DNA from: Galbibacter sp. BG1
GTDB lineage: Bacteria > Bacteroidota > Bacteroidia > Flavobacteriales > Flavobacteriaceae
Direction of reading: 5' to 3'
Assembly (NCBI RefSeq): GCF_013391805.1
Contig: NZ_CP058364.1
Span: 1,488,501 to 1,552,500 of the forward strand
DNA: 64,000 nt
The notes under the pieces were generated by a model that was not told the DNA's origin, made no database searches, and saw only the letters and a program-made list of their open reading frames with translations. Of the stretch, positions 8,772-17,534 are shown piece by piece (position 1 is the first letter of the stretch; each line of letters starts with the position of its first letter). The position numbers were made by a program, and so were the translations under genes.

Positions 8772-9203
8772 TTGAAAGAGCGAATATTATTTCTTTGCAC
8801 TGGGAATTATTACCGAAGCAGGTTTGCAGAACTGCTCTTTAATTATTTGGCTGAAAAAGAAGAATTGCCTTTCCAATCTTTTTCTAAAGGTTTACGATTG
8901 TCCAAGAGGAATAAAGGGCCGCTTTCTTTGTACACAAATAATTATTTAAGGGATAAGAACATCGAGCTGCCATCCCGGTTAAGAATGCCTATTCCTGTTT
9001 CTAAAGACGATTTTAGTTATTACGATCGTATTATTGCAATGGACGAAGTGGAACACCGAAAATTGATGCAGGAGTTTTTCCCGGTGGAGGAAAATAGAAT
9101 TGAATATTGGTCTTTTGCAGACGATTATATTGAAAAACCAGATCTGGTTTTACCAAAACTAGAAGCGAAGGTTTACGCCCTTGTCAACCAATTAAAAAAG
9201 TAA
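8772..9203 (+). CDS. Low-molecular-weight protein-tyrosine phosphatase family protein
   Basis: Protein of 143 residues with the CX5R phosphatase loop at its N-terminus: Cys9 and Arg15 in FLCTGNYYRSRFAE. A possible general acid Asp is in FADDYIEKPD near the C-terminus. The loop differs from classical enzymes (NYYRSR instead of NICRSP), so the substrate may be small or the activity altered. The frame begins with TTG; no in-frame ATG precedes the catalytic loop, so this start must be used. It is followed after 20 bases by the acyltransferase gene. Confidence 0.85.
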   Translation: MKERILFLCTGNYYRSRFAELLFNYLAEKEELPFQSFSKGLRLSKRNKGPLSLYTNNYLRDKNIELPSRLRMPIPVSKDDFSYYDRIIAMDEVEHRKLMQEFFPVEENRIEYWSFADDYIEKPDLVLPKLEAKVYALVNQLKK

Positions 9204-9223
9204 TTTATTTTTGAAAAATTAAG

Positions 9224-9958
9224 ATGAGAAAAATACTAGCATACCCTTTTACAGTAGTCTATTTTTTGGTATTCGGACTACTATTGGTTATTTTTCATCC
9301 TATACAATGGATATGTTTTAACGTGTTTGGCTATCAAGCACATAAAAAAAGTGTGGATATACTTAATTTCTTTTTGGCCTACTCCCTTCTATTGCTTGGC
9401 GATTGGATAACCTTCCGGAATCCTCATAACATCCCTACCGATAAACCGTGTATAATAGTGGCCAATCACCAAAGTATGTACGATATTTCGCCTATAATCT
9501 GGCACATGCGAAAGCATCACCCGAAATTTATCAGTAAAAAAGAATTGGGGCGGGGGATACCAAGTATTTCATACAATTTAAGACATGGCGGTTCGGCGCT
9601 AATCGACCGAAAGGATAAAGAACAGGCCTTTAAGGAAATATTGAACATTGCCGATTATGCCAATAAAAACAATAGATCCATTGTTATTTTTCCCGAAGGT
9701 ACACGGAGCAGGGACGGAAAACCAAAACGTTTCCAAACAGGCGGACTCAAAATTCTATTAAAAAAAATGCCCAATGCCCAAGTAGTGCCTATTTCCATCA
9801 ACAATTCGTGGAAAACATTACGCTACGGTAAATTCCCTATGGGTATAGGTACGCATATAACCTTCGATGTGCATGAACCTCTTGGGGCTAGGGATTATCC
9901 AGCAGAGGAATTGATTGAAAAATTGGAAACTATAATAAGTAGCAATATAAAAGCATAA
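9224..9958 (+). CDS. plsC: 1-acyl-sn-glycerol-3-phosphate acyltransferase
   Basis: Lysophosphatidate acyltransferase that makes phosphatidic acid in phospholipid synthesis. Of 244 residues, the first 60 form two hydrophobic stretches. The HX4D motif is NHQSMYD (His82, Asp87) and the second glycerolipid acyltransferase motif is FPEGTRSRDGK at about residue 156. The gene lies 20 bases after the phosphatase gene and 2 bases before the HD hydrolase gene, in a run of four likely cotranscribed genes. Confidence 0.94.
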   Translation: MRKILAYPFTVVYFLVFGLLLVIFHPIQWICFNVFGYQAHKKSVDILNFFLAYSLLLLGDWITFRNPHNIPTDKPCIIVANHQSMYDISPIIWHMRKHHPKFISKKELGRGIPSISYNLRHGGSALIDRKDKEQAFKEILNIADYANKNNRSIVIFPEGTRSRDGKPKRFQTGGLKILLKKMPNAQVVPISINNSWKTLRYGKFPMGIGTHITFDVHEPLGARDYPAEELIEKLETIISSNIKA

Positions 9959-9960
9959 AA

Positions 9961-10617
9961 ATGAGTAATACGGATGCTATCGAGCAAACCATCGCCTTCG
10001 TAAAAGAAATATTACAAAATGCCGAAGGTGGTCACGATTGGTTTCATATTCAACGTGTTTTTAAAAACTCGCTTTTAATTGCTAAGGATGAGAAAAAAGC
10101 AGATCCTTTGGTGGTTGGCTTGGGTGCTTTGCTACACGATATCGCCGATGCAAAGTTCTATGATGGGGATGAAACTGTTGGCCCGAAAATGGCGAAGGAA
10201 TTTCTAGTGAGTATTCAAATAGATGAAAAAGTGATCGATCACGTAGTCAAAATCATCGAAAACATTTCATTTAAGGGAGGCAATTTTAAACAAAAGTTTA
10301 AATCCATCGAATTGGATATTGTTCAAGATGCCGATCGATTGGATGCTATTGGCGCAATTGGGATTGCGCGTTGTTTTAACTACGGAGGTTTTAAGAACCG
10401 AAAATTGTACGATCCCGATATTGAGCCCAATATGAATATGAGTAAGGAACAATACAAGAAAAACGATTCGCCCACTATTAATCATTTCTACGAGAAACTA
10501 TTGCTTCTGAAGGAAAGAATGAATACAAAATCGGGTAAGAAATTAGCCGAAAAGAGGCATGAATATATGGAAGGCTTTTTACAGCAATTTTATGATGAAA
10601 TAAATGGAAGAGCCTAG
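9961..10617 (+). CDS. HD-domain metal-dependent phosphohydrolase
   Basis: Protein of 218 residues of the HD superfamily. Metal ligands are visible as GHDWFHI (His25-Asp26), LLHDIAD (His59-Asp60) and DADRLDAIG at about residue 124, the pattern of the YedJ/YpgQ-type group of small HD hydrolases. Related proteins hydrolyse nucleotides or phosphate esters; the substrate here is unknown. It begins 2 bases after plsC and overlaps the following acetyltransferase gene by 14 bases. Confidence 0.9.
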   Translation: MSNTDAIEQTIAFVKEILQNAEGGHDWFHIQRVFKNSLLIAKDEKKADPLVVGLGALLHDIADAKFYDGDETVGPKMAKEFLVSIQIDEKVIDHVVKIIENISFKGGNFKQKFKSIELDIVQDADRLDAIGAIGIARCFNYGGFKNRKLYDPDIEPNMNMSKEQYKKNDSPTINHFYEKLLLLKERMNTKSGKKLAEKRHEYMEGFLQQFYDEINGRA

Positions 10618-11053
10618 TTATTCAATTATAAAAGATGCGTTGTCGCCAGATGAAGTTTCCTCTTTGCTGGAGCTCTATAAGTCGGTTTTTAACGATTATC
10701 AAAAAGATTCGTTCGTAAATAGGCTTAACACATCTAAAAATTTATTTGCTCTTTTGGTTTCGGTGGAAGATGAATTAATAGCTTTTAAAATAGGTTATGA
10801 AATGAGCCCAGAGATATTTTACAGCTGGGTGGGTGGGGTAAAACCAGAATGGCGCCGAAAAGGCATTGCCAAAAAATTACAAATGCTGCAAGAAGAATAT
10901 GTAGCGAAGGCTGGTTATAAAACTCTACGTACCAAGTCTACCAATAAGTTTAAACCTATGATGCAATTCAATTTAAAAAACGGGTTCGATATTGTAGGTG
11001 TGGAAAATTCTAAAAACGGATTGAAGGTGTTGTTTGAGAAAAAAATAAAATAA
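10604..11053 (+). CDS. GNAT family N-acetyltransferase
   Basis: Small acetyl-CoA-dependent acetyltransferase of 149 residues. The acetyl-CoA-binding motif A appears at about residues 68-90 as SWVGGVKPEWRRKGIAKKL, ending in the RRKGIAKKL pyrophosphate loop. The acceptor is not predictable. The start overlaps the HD hydrolase gene by 14 bases, which suggests coupled translation. It closes the phosphatase-plsC-HD-GNAT run; the sigma factor gene starts 88 bases downstream. Confidence 0.87.
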   Translation: MEEPSYSIIKDALSPDEVSSLLELYKSVFNDYQKDSFVNRLNTSKNLFALLVSVEDELIAFKIGYEMSPEIFYSWVGGVKPEWRRKGIAKKLQMLQEEYVAKAGYKTLRTKSTNKFKPMMQFNLKNGFDIVGVENSKNGLKVLFEKKIK

Positions 11054-11082
11054 TTATATAAGAAAGATTATTTATTTTTTTC

Positions 11083-11100
11083 TCATAAAATATTTTATGA
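11083..11100. promoter_or_regulatory. 18-bp perfect palindrome upstream of the PUL sigma gene
   Basis: TCATAAAATATTTTATGA reads identically on both strands, 40 bases before the sigma factor start. Such a symmetric A/T-rich site could be an operator. It follows a T run, so a weak terminator hairpin for the upstream operon is the alternative. Confidence 0.45.
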
Positions 11101-11140
11101 TTTTATATATTCGTAAAATTAACGTCACTTTATTATTAAT

Positions 11141-11686
11141 GTGAGCTCTCAAAAACTTGAAATAAAAGAATTTGATAATCTTTTTAACAGCTATTGGCAT
11201 AGACTGTATGCGTACGCTTTTAATATTTTGAAAGATCCTCAATTAGCAGAAGACTGTGTACAAGATGTATTTACAGATTTATGGAGGCGTGGGGAAGAGC
11301 TTGAAATATCCAATCATAAGGCATATTTATTTCAAGCTGTTAAATATCAATGCGCAAAGCAGCTTAAAAAACAATCTCGTTTTACCAGTATGTTTGGTTT
11401 GGGCGAAATCTTCTCGCATCAATCAGAAGTAGACGAATCTTTACTGGCATTAGAAAGACAAAAAATGCTTTCAGAAGTACTTCGACAGATAGATTTATTG
11501 CCAGAGAAATGCCAAATGGTTTTCAGGTTAAGTAAATTGGAGCAAAAGTCGAACAAAGAAATTGCTTCAGAATTGGGTATTACTACCAGTACCGTAGAGA
11601 ATCATATAAATAAGGCACTTCGACTTTTACGAACTTCCGTTTCATACTTTGTATACTTTTTAATTGTTTTTTTCTTCTTGCGATAG
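11141..11686 (+). CDS. ECF RNA polymerase sigma factor of the polysaccharide utilisation locus
   Basis: Sigma-70 family ECF factor of 181 residues of the Bacteroidetes FecI-like type. Region 2 is seen at residues 10-75 (YAYNILKDPQLAEDCVQDVF-like core) and the region 4 helix-turn-helix at about 125-165 (KEIASELGITTSTVENHI). A hydrophobic tail (YFLIVFFFL) ends the protein, a common feature of this group. The start is GTG. Next comes a FecR anti-sigma gene and a SusC with an STN domain, so the sigma factor is expected to be released when the SusC binds its glycan, and then to drive the operon. Confidence 0.93.
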   Translation: MSSQKLEIKEFDNLFNSYWHRLYAYAFNILKDPQLAEDCVQDVFTDLWRRGEELEISNHKAYLFQAVKYQCAKQLKKQSRFTSMFGLGEIFSHQSEVDESLLALERQKMLSEVLRQIDLLPEKCQMVFRLSKLEQKSNKEIASELGITTSTVENHINKALRLLRTSVSYFVYFLIVFFFLR

Positions 11687-11864
11687 GAATTCAAAGCTCT
11701 TCTTTAAATTAGCTGTAATAGAATTAAGACAGTTTCAAGTCAGACTTTTTTTTCTTTGGTATTGATTTTAATGATTAATGGCGGAAAAGTTAAAAAAATG
11801 TTAAAAGTAATATTAGGGTAGGTGTTTTTATGAATTTCTGTACTTAGCTTATAAATGAGACTTT

Positions 11865-12824
11865 ATGAGCCGTAATCAGGATTTTGATGATTTGTTAGAC
11901 CGCTACTACAATGACAAATGCACTTCAGAAGAAAAAAAAATTATTGACGATTATTTTCAAAATCTTCAGGAAGATGGAATTTCGCCGGAGGACGTTAAGC
12001 ATAATTTAGGTCTTAAAAACCGCATTTATAAAAATATCAACAAAAATATAGCAGAGAAAAGAACTACTACCTTTAAGTTTTTCAGGGTGGCGGCAGCAAT
12101 TGCTATGTTAATTGGGATATCTACATTGGCTTATTTTGTTTTTCAAAATTCCACAGAAACAAAATATCTTACGGCTAAAGCAGCATATGGGGATCAACTC
12201 AAATTAGTTTTGGGAGACTCATCGGTTGTTTTCTTAAATTCAGGAAGTGCCTTATCATATCCGCAAAATTTTGAAAATGAAGGATCCCGTGAAGTTACTT
12301 TGGAAGGGGAGGCATTTTTTCAAATTACCAAAAATCCTAATAAGCCATTTATAGTATCTACTGAAAATATAAAAACACGAGTGCTCGGAACTAGCTTTAA
12401 CGTTAACACTTTTAATCCAGATCAACCTCAAGTTGTTGTTTCCACAGGTAAAGTGAGGGTTTCTAACACGGCAAATGAAAGTATGAATGTAGACCTGTTG
12501 CCCAACGAAAAAGCAGTACTGGATTTAAAAAGCAATCAGTTTACAAAAAGCCTTGTCGCCGCTAAAGATTATGAAGCTTGGAGAAATGGAGAAGTGGTTT
12601 TCAATGAATCAAACCTTCAGGATGTGGCTTTAATCTTGGAAAGAAGATTTGATATTAAAGTTAACATAACCTCTCCAGTAAATACTACTTGTACCATTAA
12701 CGGTAAGTATTCCGGTGAAGACTTGGAAGGCTTGCTTGAAAGTATCAGTTTTATTCATGAAATCAACTATCAATTTAAAGATGGAGTCCTTAAGCTAAGC
12801 GGTAAAGCTTGTGAGAGTAATTAA
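11865..12824 (+). CDS. FecR-family anti-sigma factor
   Basis: Inner-membrane anti-sigma protein of 319 residues. A cytoplasmic N-terminal segment binds sigma in the family; one membrane segment lies at about residues 70-91 (FRVAAAIAMLIGISTLAYF). The periplasmic part has the FecR domain (about 110-205, with GEAFFQITKNPNKPF and VLGTSFNVN) and a C-terminal STN-like region (about 245-315). It is expected to receive the signal from the N-terminal STN domain of the neighbouring SusC. It starts 178 bases after the sigma gene with no terminator between, and SusC follows after 44 bases. Confidence 0.94.
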   Translation: MSRNQDFDDLLDRYYNDKCTSEEKKIIDDYFQNLQEDGISPEDVKHNLGLKNRIYKNINKNIAEKRTTTFKFFRVAAAIAMLIGISTLAYFVFQNSTETKYLTAKAAYGDQLKLVLGDSSVVFLNSGSALSYPQNFENEGSREVTLEGEAFFQITKNPNKPFIVSTENIKTRVLGTSFNVNTFNPDQPQVVVSTGKVRVSNTANESMNVDLLPNEKAVLDLKSNQFTKSLVAAKDYEAWRNGEVVFNESNLQDVALILERRFDIKVNITSPVNTTCTINGKYSGEDLEGLLESISFIHEINYQFKDGVLKLSGKACESN

Positions 12825-12868
12825 AATCATCACCAACATCATTAACTAATATTCTAAACTAATAATGT

Positions 12869-15800
12869 ATGAACACTCTTCTATTAAAGAAAATTTTTAA
12901 GCAGGGTCAACTACCACTATTTTTACTTCTTTTTACTTGCAGTAGTATCGCAGGAAATGTGAGATATTCCCAGAGCCTGGATAATACGTATTTAAATTTA
13001 TCATTATCAGAAAAGACCATTGTTGAAGTCTTTAAGGAGATTGAAAGTCAGACTGATTTCACCTTTGTATATTCTGGGGAAGTTGCTAAAGTGAATGAGA
13101 GAATCACCATCAATAAACAAAAAATAAGTTTAAAATCTGCGTTAGATTTTATAGCGGAAAATGCCTCCTTAAAGTATATGATTTCTGGCTATAACATTTC
13201 CGTAGCACTGAAGGACAAAACCGCAAAAAGACCGCAAAAAGACTTTCAAGAAACGGTTCGAGGAACGGTTAAAGACAGCCAAGGTCCGTTACCTGGAGTG
13301 AATGTAATTATTAAGGGGTCCAACACAGGTGTCGTTTCAGATTTCGAGGGGAACTATGTGATAAGCGCTTCTGCAGATGATATTTTGGTTTTTTCTTTTT
13401 TAGGGTTCGAAACCCAAGAAGTAATGGTTAACCAGCAAACCATAATTGATGTGGTCTTACAGGAAAATGTAAATGATCTAGATGAGGTCGTAGTTGTTGG
13501 GTACGGAACTTCAACGAAGAAAGACCTTACCACGGCTGTAGCACAATTAAAGGGTAAAGATATTATAGAAGATAAGCCTTTTGCTAACGCCGAAAGAGCA
13601 TTGAATGGTAAGGTGGCTGGAGTGCAAGTTATAGAATCGTCAGGAAGTCCTGGGTCAGGGGTTTCGGTACGTATTCGTGGAGCTAATTCCTTATCTGCCA
13701 GTAATGACCCCCTTTATGTTATAGATGGTGTTCAGGTAAATAATACAGAAGCTTTAAACCCATACGATATCGAGTCGATATCTATTTTAAAAGATGCCTC
13801 AGCAGCCTCTATATATGGAGCAAGGGCTTCTAATGGGGTGGTGCTCATCACCACAAAAAGAGGGGAAGGAAATAAATCTTCCATTAGTTTTTCTTCTTAT
13901 TTAGGTCAAGATAGAATTATAAAAACGCTGGATGTTCTAAATTCTGAGCAATATATAGATTATGTGAATACCGCTTTGGTAAATGCAGGACAGGCAACTA
14001 TTACAGACCCATTCAATTTTCAAAATAATACAGATTGGCAGAAGGAATTATACGCGCCGGCGACCTTACAAAATTATCAGCTGTCATTTTCGGGAAGCTC
14101 AGAGAAAGGGAATTATTACCTTTCAGCAGGATATCAAGAAGAAGAAGGAACTGTTGAAACAACTGGTTTTAAAAGGTATTCAGTTCGATTTAATCAGGAC
14201 AGGCAAGTCTTTAACAAATTAAAGGTAGGAAATAGTATTGCTTTATCGCGTACAAATTTTAATGTAATAAACGACAATCAAAGAGTAAACCAAGGAGGAG
14301 TGGTGCTCGGTGCTTTACAAACGCCACCCACGTTACCAATACAGAATGACGATGGCACATACCCACAAAACCCTTATCAAGCGCTAGACAATCCTATCGC
14401 AATTATTAGGGGAGAGAGCAGGGAATATAAAACGACCAAAGCAATCGTGAATCTCTACGGAGAGTATGAGTTTGATTTCGGACTTTCCTTACGTACTTCT
14501 TTTGGGGTGGATTATAATGATTCTAACTTCAACCGTTTCACAGATCCGTTCACAACGGGAAATGGCCGCGCTACAGAGGGAGAAGCCCAGTCTGAGACCT
14601 TTTCTGAAACTGTATGGCTTTGGGAGAATACATTAAATTATAAATTTGAACCCATAGAAGACGTGGCCATAGATCTTCTTTTTGGAACCTCTGCGCAGAG
14701 TTCGAGATTTGAATCTACGTATTTATTGGGACGAGGCTTTGCCAATAGCTCGGTTACCACGGCCGATGGAGCTTCTAACCCAATAGATATTGGAGCTTCT
14801 GTTTCTGAATGGACAAATAATTCATACTTTTTAAGAACAAACCTTAGCTTTTATGGTAAATATTTAATTTCTGCCTCGGTAAGACGCGATGGATCTTCCC
14901 GATTTGGGCCAGGAAACCGGTATGCTTTATTCCCATCATTTTCTGCAGCATGGATTATTTCTGAAGAAGATGCCCTAAAAGATATAAAATGGCTGAGTAA
15001 TCTCAAGATTAGATATGGTTACGGAGTTACAGGGAATCAGTTTATTGGTAATTACGATTGGTATGGAATCTATGGTGTTAATGCCAATTATGTATTGGAT
15101 GAAAATATAGTTCCCGGGGTTTTTCCGCAACAGGTTCAAAACAATAATTTAAAATGGGAATCTACCAATCAACATAACTTAGGATTGGATTTAGGGTTCT
15201 TCAAGAATCGCGTTGGACTTACAGCCGATTTCTACCATAAGGAAACATTCGACATGCTTGTTTTGGCACAATTACCAGCTACCACTGGTTTTGGAGGAGC
15301 AAGACAAAATATTGGCACCATGATAAATAAAGGGGTAGAGCTTGGCTTAAACCTTACCCCGGTTTCCACGGAAGATTTCACTTGGGATATAACCGCAAAT
15401 TATACCAAAAACACAAATGAGGTAACCGATCTAAATGGCGAAATTCTTTTTGGAGGGTTCGTAAACGATCAAGGGAACGTTGCTATTATCCAAGAAGGAG
15501 AGCCGGTAGGTAACTTTTACGGATGGGTTGCCGAAGGAGTGGACTCGCAAACAGGAAACGTAATATTTAAAGATCTTGACGAAAACGGTACCATAAACGA
15601 TGATGACCGACAAATAATTGGAAATGCTCTTCCCGAATTTAACTGGGGAGTAACCTCTGTCTTCAATTATAAGGGATTGGAGCTCACCGCCTTTTTCCAA
15701 GGGGTGGAAGGTCAAGATATTTATAACGCCACCCGTTTTGAGTTGGAGAATATGGCAACCTATAAGAATCAAAGTATAGCGGTCTTGGATAGGTGGACAC

Positions 15801-16132
15801 CTACAAATACAGATACCACTATTCCTAAGGCAGTTTTCGGGGATCCCGATCAGAACGGTCGAGCATCAACACGCTGGGTAGAAGATGGTTCTTTCGTAAA
15901 ACTGAGGGAACTAACCTTAGGATATACACTTCCATCTTCCATTTCTGAAAAACTAAAAATGGCAAGTATAAAAATTTACGCCCAAGGAAGAAATCTATAT
16001 ACGTGGACAGACTATTCGGGTTACGATCCCGAAGTGAGTAGGGATGGCGGAAGTGTGATATCTTCTAATATAGATTATGGAACATATCCTCAGGTAAAGA
16101 CGTATTTAGCTGGAATTAACCTAAAATTTTAA
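12869..16132 (+). CDS. SusC/RagA TonB-dependent outer-membrane glycan importer with STN domain
   Basis: Outer-membrane beta-barrel of 1087 residues that imports oligosaccharides together with SusD. Order of domains: signal peptide (1-28), STN signalling domain (about 42-113), carboxypeptidase-regulatory-like domain (about 130-205), a DEVVVVGYGT motif, plug (about 220-330, GKVAGVQVIESSG) and barrel to the C-terminal LAGINLKF. The STN domain marks it as a transducer able to signal to the FecR protein upstream. The susD gene starts just after its stop, so the pair is translated together. Confidence 0.97.
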   Translation: MNTLLLKKIFKQGQLPLFLLLFTCSSIAGNVRYSQSLDNTYLNLSLSEKTIVEVFKEIESQTDFTFVYSGEVAKVNERITINKQKISLKSALDFIAENASLKYMISGYNISVALKDKTAKRPQKDFQETVRGTVKDSQGPLPGVNVIIKGSNTGVVSDFEGNYVISASADDILVFSFLGFETQEVMVNQQTIIDVVLQENVNDLDEVVVVGYGTSTKKDLTTAVAQLKGKDIIEDKPFANAERALNGKVAGVQVIESSGSPGSGVSVRIRGANSLSASNDPLYVIDGVQVNNTEALNPYDIESISILKDASAASIYGARASNGVVLITTKRGEGNKSSISFSSYLGQDRIIKTLDVLNSEQYIDYVNTALVNAGQATITDPFNFQNNTDWQKELYAPATLQNYQLSFSGSSEKGNYYLSAGYQEEEGTVETTGFKRYSVRFNQDRQVFNKLKVGNSIALSRTNFNVINDNQRVNQGGVVLGALQTPPTLPIQNDDGTYPQNPYQALDNPIAIIRGESREYKTTKAIVNLYGEYEFDFGLSLRTSFGVDYNDSNFNRFTDPFTTGNGRATEGEAQSETFSETVWLWENTLNYKFEPIEDVAIDLLFGTSAQSSRFESTYLLGRGFANSSVTTADGASNPIDIGASVSEWTNNSYFLRTNLSFYGKYLISASVRRDGSSRFGPGNRYALFPSFSAAWIISEEDALKDIKWLSNLKIRYGYGVTGNQFIGNYDWYGIYGVNANYVLDENIVPGVFPQQVQNNNLKWESTNQHNLGLDLGFFKNRVGLTADFYHKETFDMLVLAQLPATTGFGGARQNIGTMINKGVELGLNLTPVSTEDFTWDITANYTKNTNEVTDLNGEILFGGFVNDQGNVAIIQEGEPVGNFYGWVAEGVDSQTGNVIFKDLDENGTINDDDRQIIGNALPEFNWGVTSVFNYKGLELTAFFQGVEGQDIYNATRFELENMATYKNQSIAVLDRWTPTNTDTTIPKAVFGDPDQNGRASTRWVEDGSFVKLRELTLGYTLPSSISEKLKMASIKIYAQGRNLYTWTDYSGYDPEVSRDGGSVISSNIDYGTYPQVKTYLAGINLKF

Positions 16133-16133
16133 A

Positions 16134-17522
16134 ATGATTAAGATGAAAAATTCTATCAACATAGTATTCGCTTTTTTAATTTTGACCCTTAGTTCATGCT
16201 CCGATGATTTTTTGGATAAAAAACCGGTTTCAGAAATCTCGTCCGGAAACTTTTGGCAATTACAAGCCGATGCCGAAGCTGGTATTGCAGGAGCATACGA
16301 CGCATTGCAACCCGACTCTTATTATGGGTTCGATATGTATGTTTTTGGAGATGTTCGTTCAGATAATTGTTTTGCCGGTGGGGATAATCCAGATAACTTT
16401 GCCATAGACAACTTTAAAACGTTTCCTACAAACGGAACGGTTACACGATCTTGGCGACAAATTTATACGGCTATTTCTCGCGCCAATACGGCAATTGATA
16501 GAATTACCAACATGGATCCCTCCCTTTTTGAAGATGGTAAAAAAGAAGCCTTACTCGGGGAAGCCCATTTTTTAAGAGGCCTGCACTATTTTAATTTGGT
16601 TAGATTGTATGGCGGCGTACCGTTGGTTATTGAAGAAACAACTAGTTTAGCCCCCGACGACATTAAAGTTCCCAGAAATACAGAAACAGAAGTCTATCAA
16701 CAGATTATAAAGGATTTAAAACTATCCGCTGGTTTCCTCGATGGTAAAAACCAAGCCAAGGGAAGAGCCACTGTTGGAGCAGCGGAAAGTTTGTTGGCAA
16801 AGGTATATTTAACGCTTCAGAACTATCCTGAAACTGTAATATGGACTGGCCGAGCAATGACACGTGGATATTCTTTACTGCCGGTTTTCGAAAATTTGTT
16901 TAATCAGGAGAACCAGAATAACGCTGAGGTTATTTTTGCAGTTCAATACGCTGGAGGGGCAGAAGGCAATGTGTTCCCAGAATTGGTATTGCCTACACCC
17001 GAAGCCTCATTCGATTTTTTAAAGTTCAACACCCCTACTCCAAATAGCGAAGCAATTTTTTCTTCCAACGATGTGCGTAAAGCCACATCTATTGCCGATA
17101 GGAATGGTACGTTATACTTGTACAAATGGAGAAATGGAACAGCTTTTGCTTCCTCAGACAACAATGTTATTTTACGGTATGCCGATGTGTTATTGATGAG
17201 GGCTGAGGCTTTAAACCAAACAGGGGATACCAATGGAGCTATCGCTTTGCTAAATCAAATTAGAAACAGAGCAGGACTTGGAGATTATACAGGAAGTACT
17301 TCCCAGAGTGTTGTAGATGCTGCGATTTTTGAAGAAAGAAGGATAGAGTTGGCTTTCGAAGGGCACAGATGGTTTGATCTAAAAAGAAAAGGATTTAATG
17401 TTGCTAATAATGCGATACAACAGGCCAAGGGAATTACTATTCAACCCTATCAACTTTTATTTCCACTGCCACAGGAGGAGATTGACAGAAACGAACTTTT
17501 AGTTCAAAATCCAAATTATTAA
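16134..17522 (+). CDS. SusD/RagB surface glycan-binding lipoprotein
   Basis: Lipoprotein lid of the SusCD importer, 462 residues. The signal ends in a lipobox (TLSSCSDDF) typical of surface lipoproteins with acidic residues after the Cys. The SusD-like N-terminal domain has FLDKKPVSEIS and the TPR-like helices include ALLGEAHFLRGLHYFNLVR; the C-terminal RagB/SusD domain has FEERRIELAFEGHRWFDLKR. The first ATG is at 16134; a second in-frame ATG at 16143 is equally plausible for the signal peptide. It lies directly after SusC. Confidence 0.96.
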   Translation: MIKMKNSINIVFAFLILTLSSCSDDFLDKKPVSEISSGNFWQLQADAEAGIAGAYDALQPDSYYGFDMYVFGDVRSDNCFAGGDNPDNFAIDNFKTFPTNGTVTRSWRQIYTAISRANTAIDRITNMDPSLFEDGKKEALLGEAHFLRGLHYFNLVRLYGGVPLVIEETTSLAPDDIKVPRNTETEVYQQIIKDLKLSAGFLDGKNQAKGRATVGAAESLLAKVYLTLQNYPETVIWTGRAMTRGYSLLPVFENLFNQENQNNAEVIFAVQYAGGAEGNVFPELVLPTPEASFDFLKFNTPTPNSEAIFSSNDVRKATSIADRNGTLYLYKWRNGTAFASSDNNVILRYADVLLMRAEALNQTGDTNGAIALLNQIRNRAGLGDYTGSTSQSVVDAAIFEERRIELAFEGHRWFDLKRKGFNVANNAIQQAKGITIQPYQLLFPLPQEEIDRNELLVQNPNY

Positions 17523-17534
17523 TAAAATGCAAGG

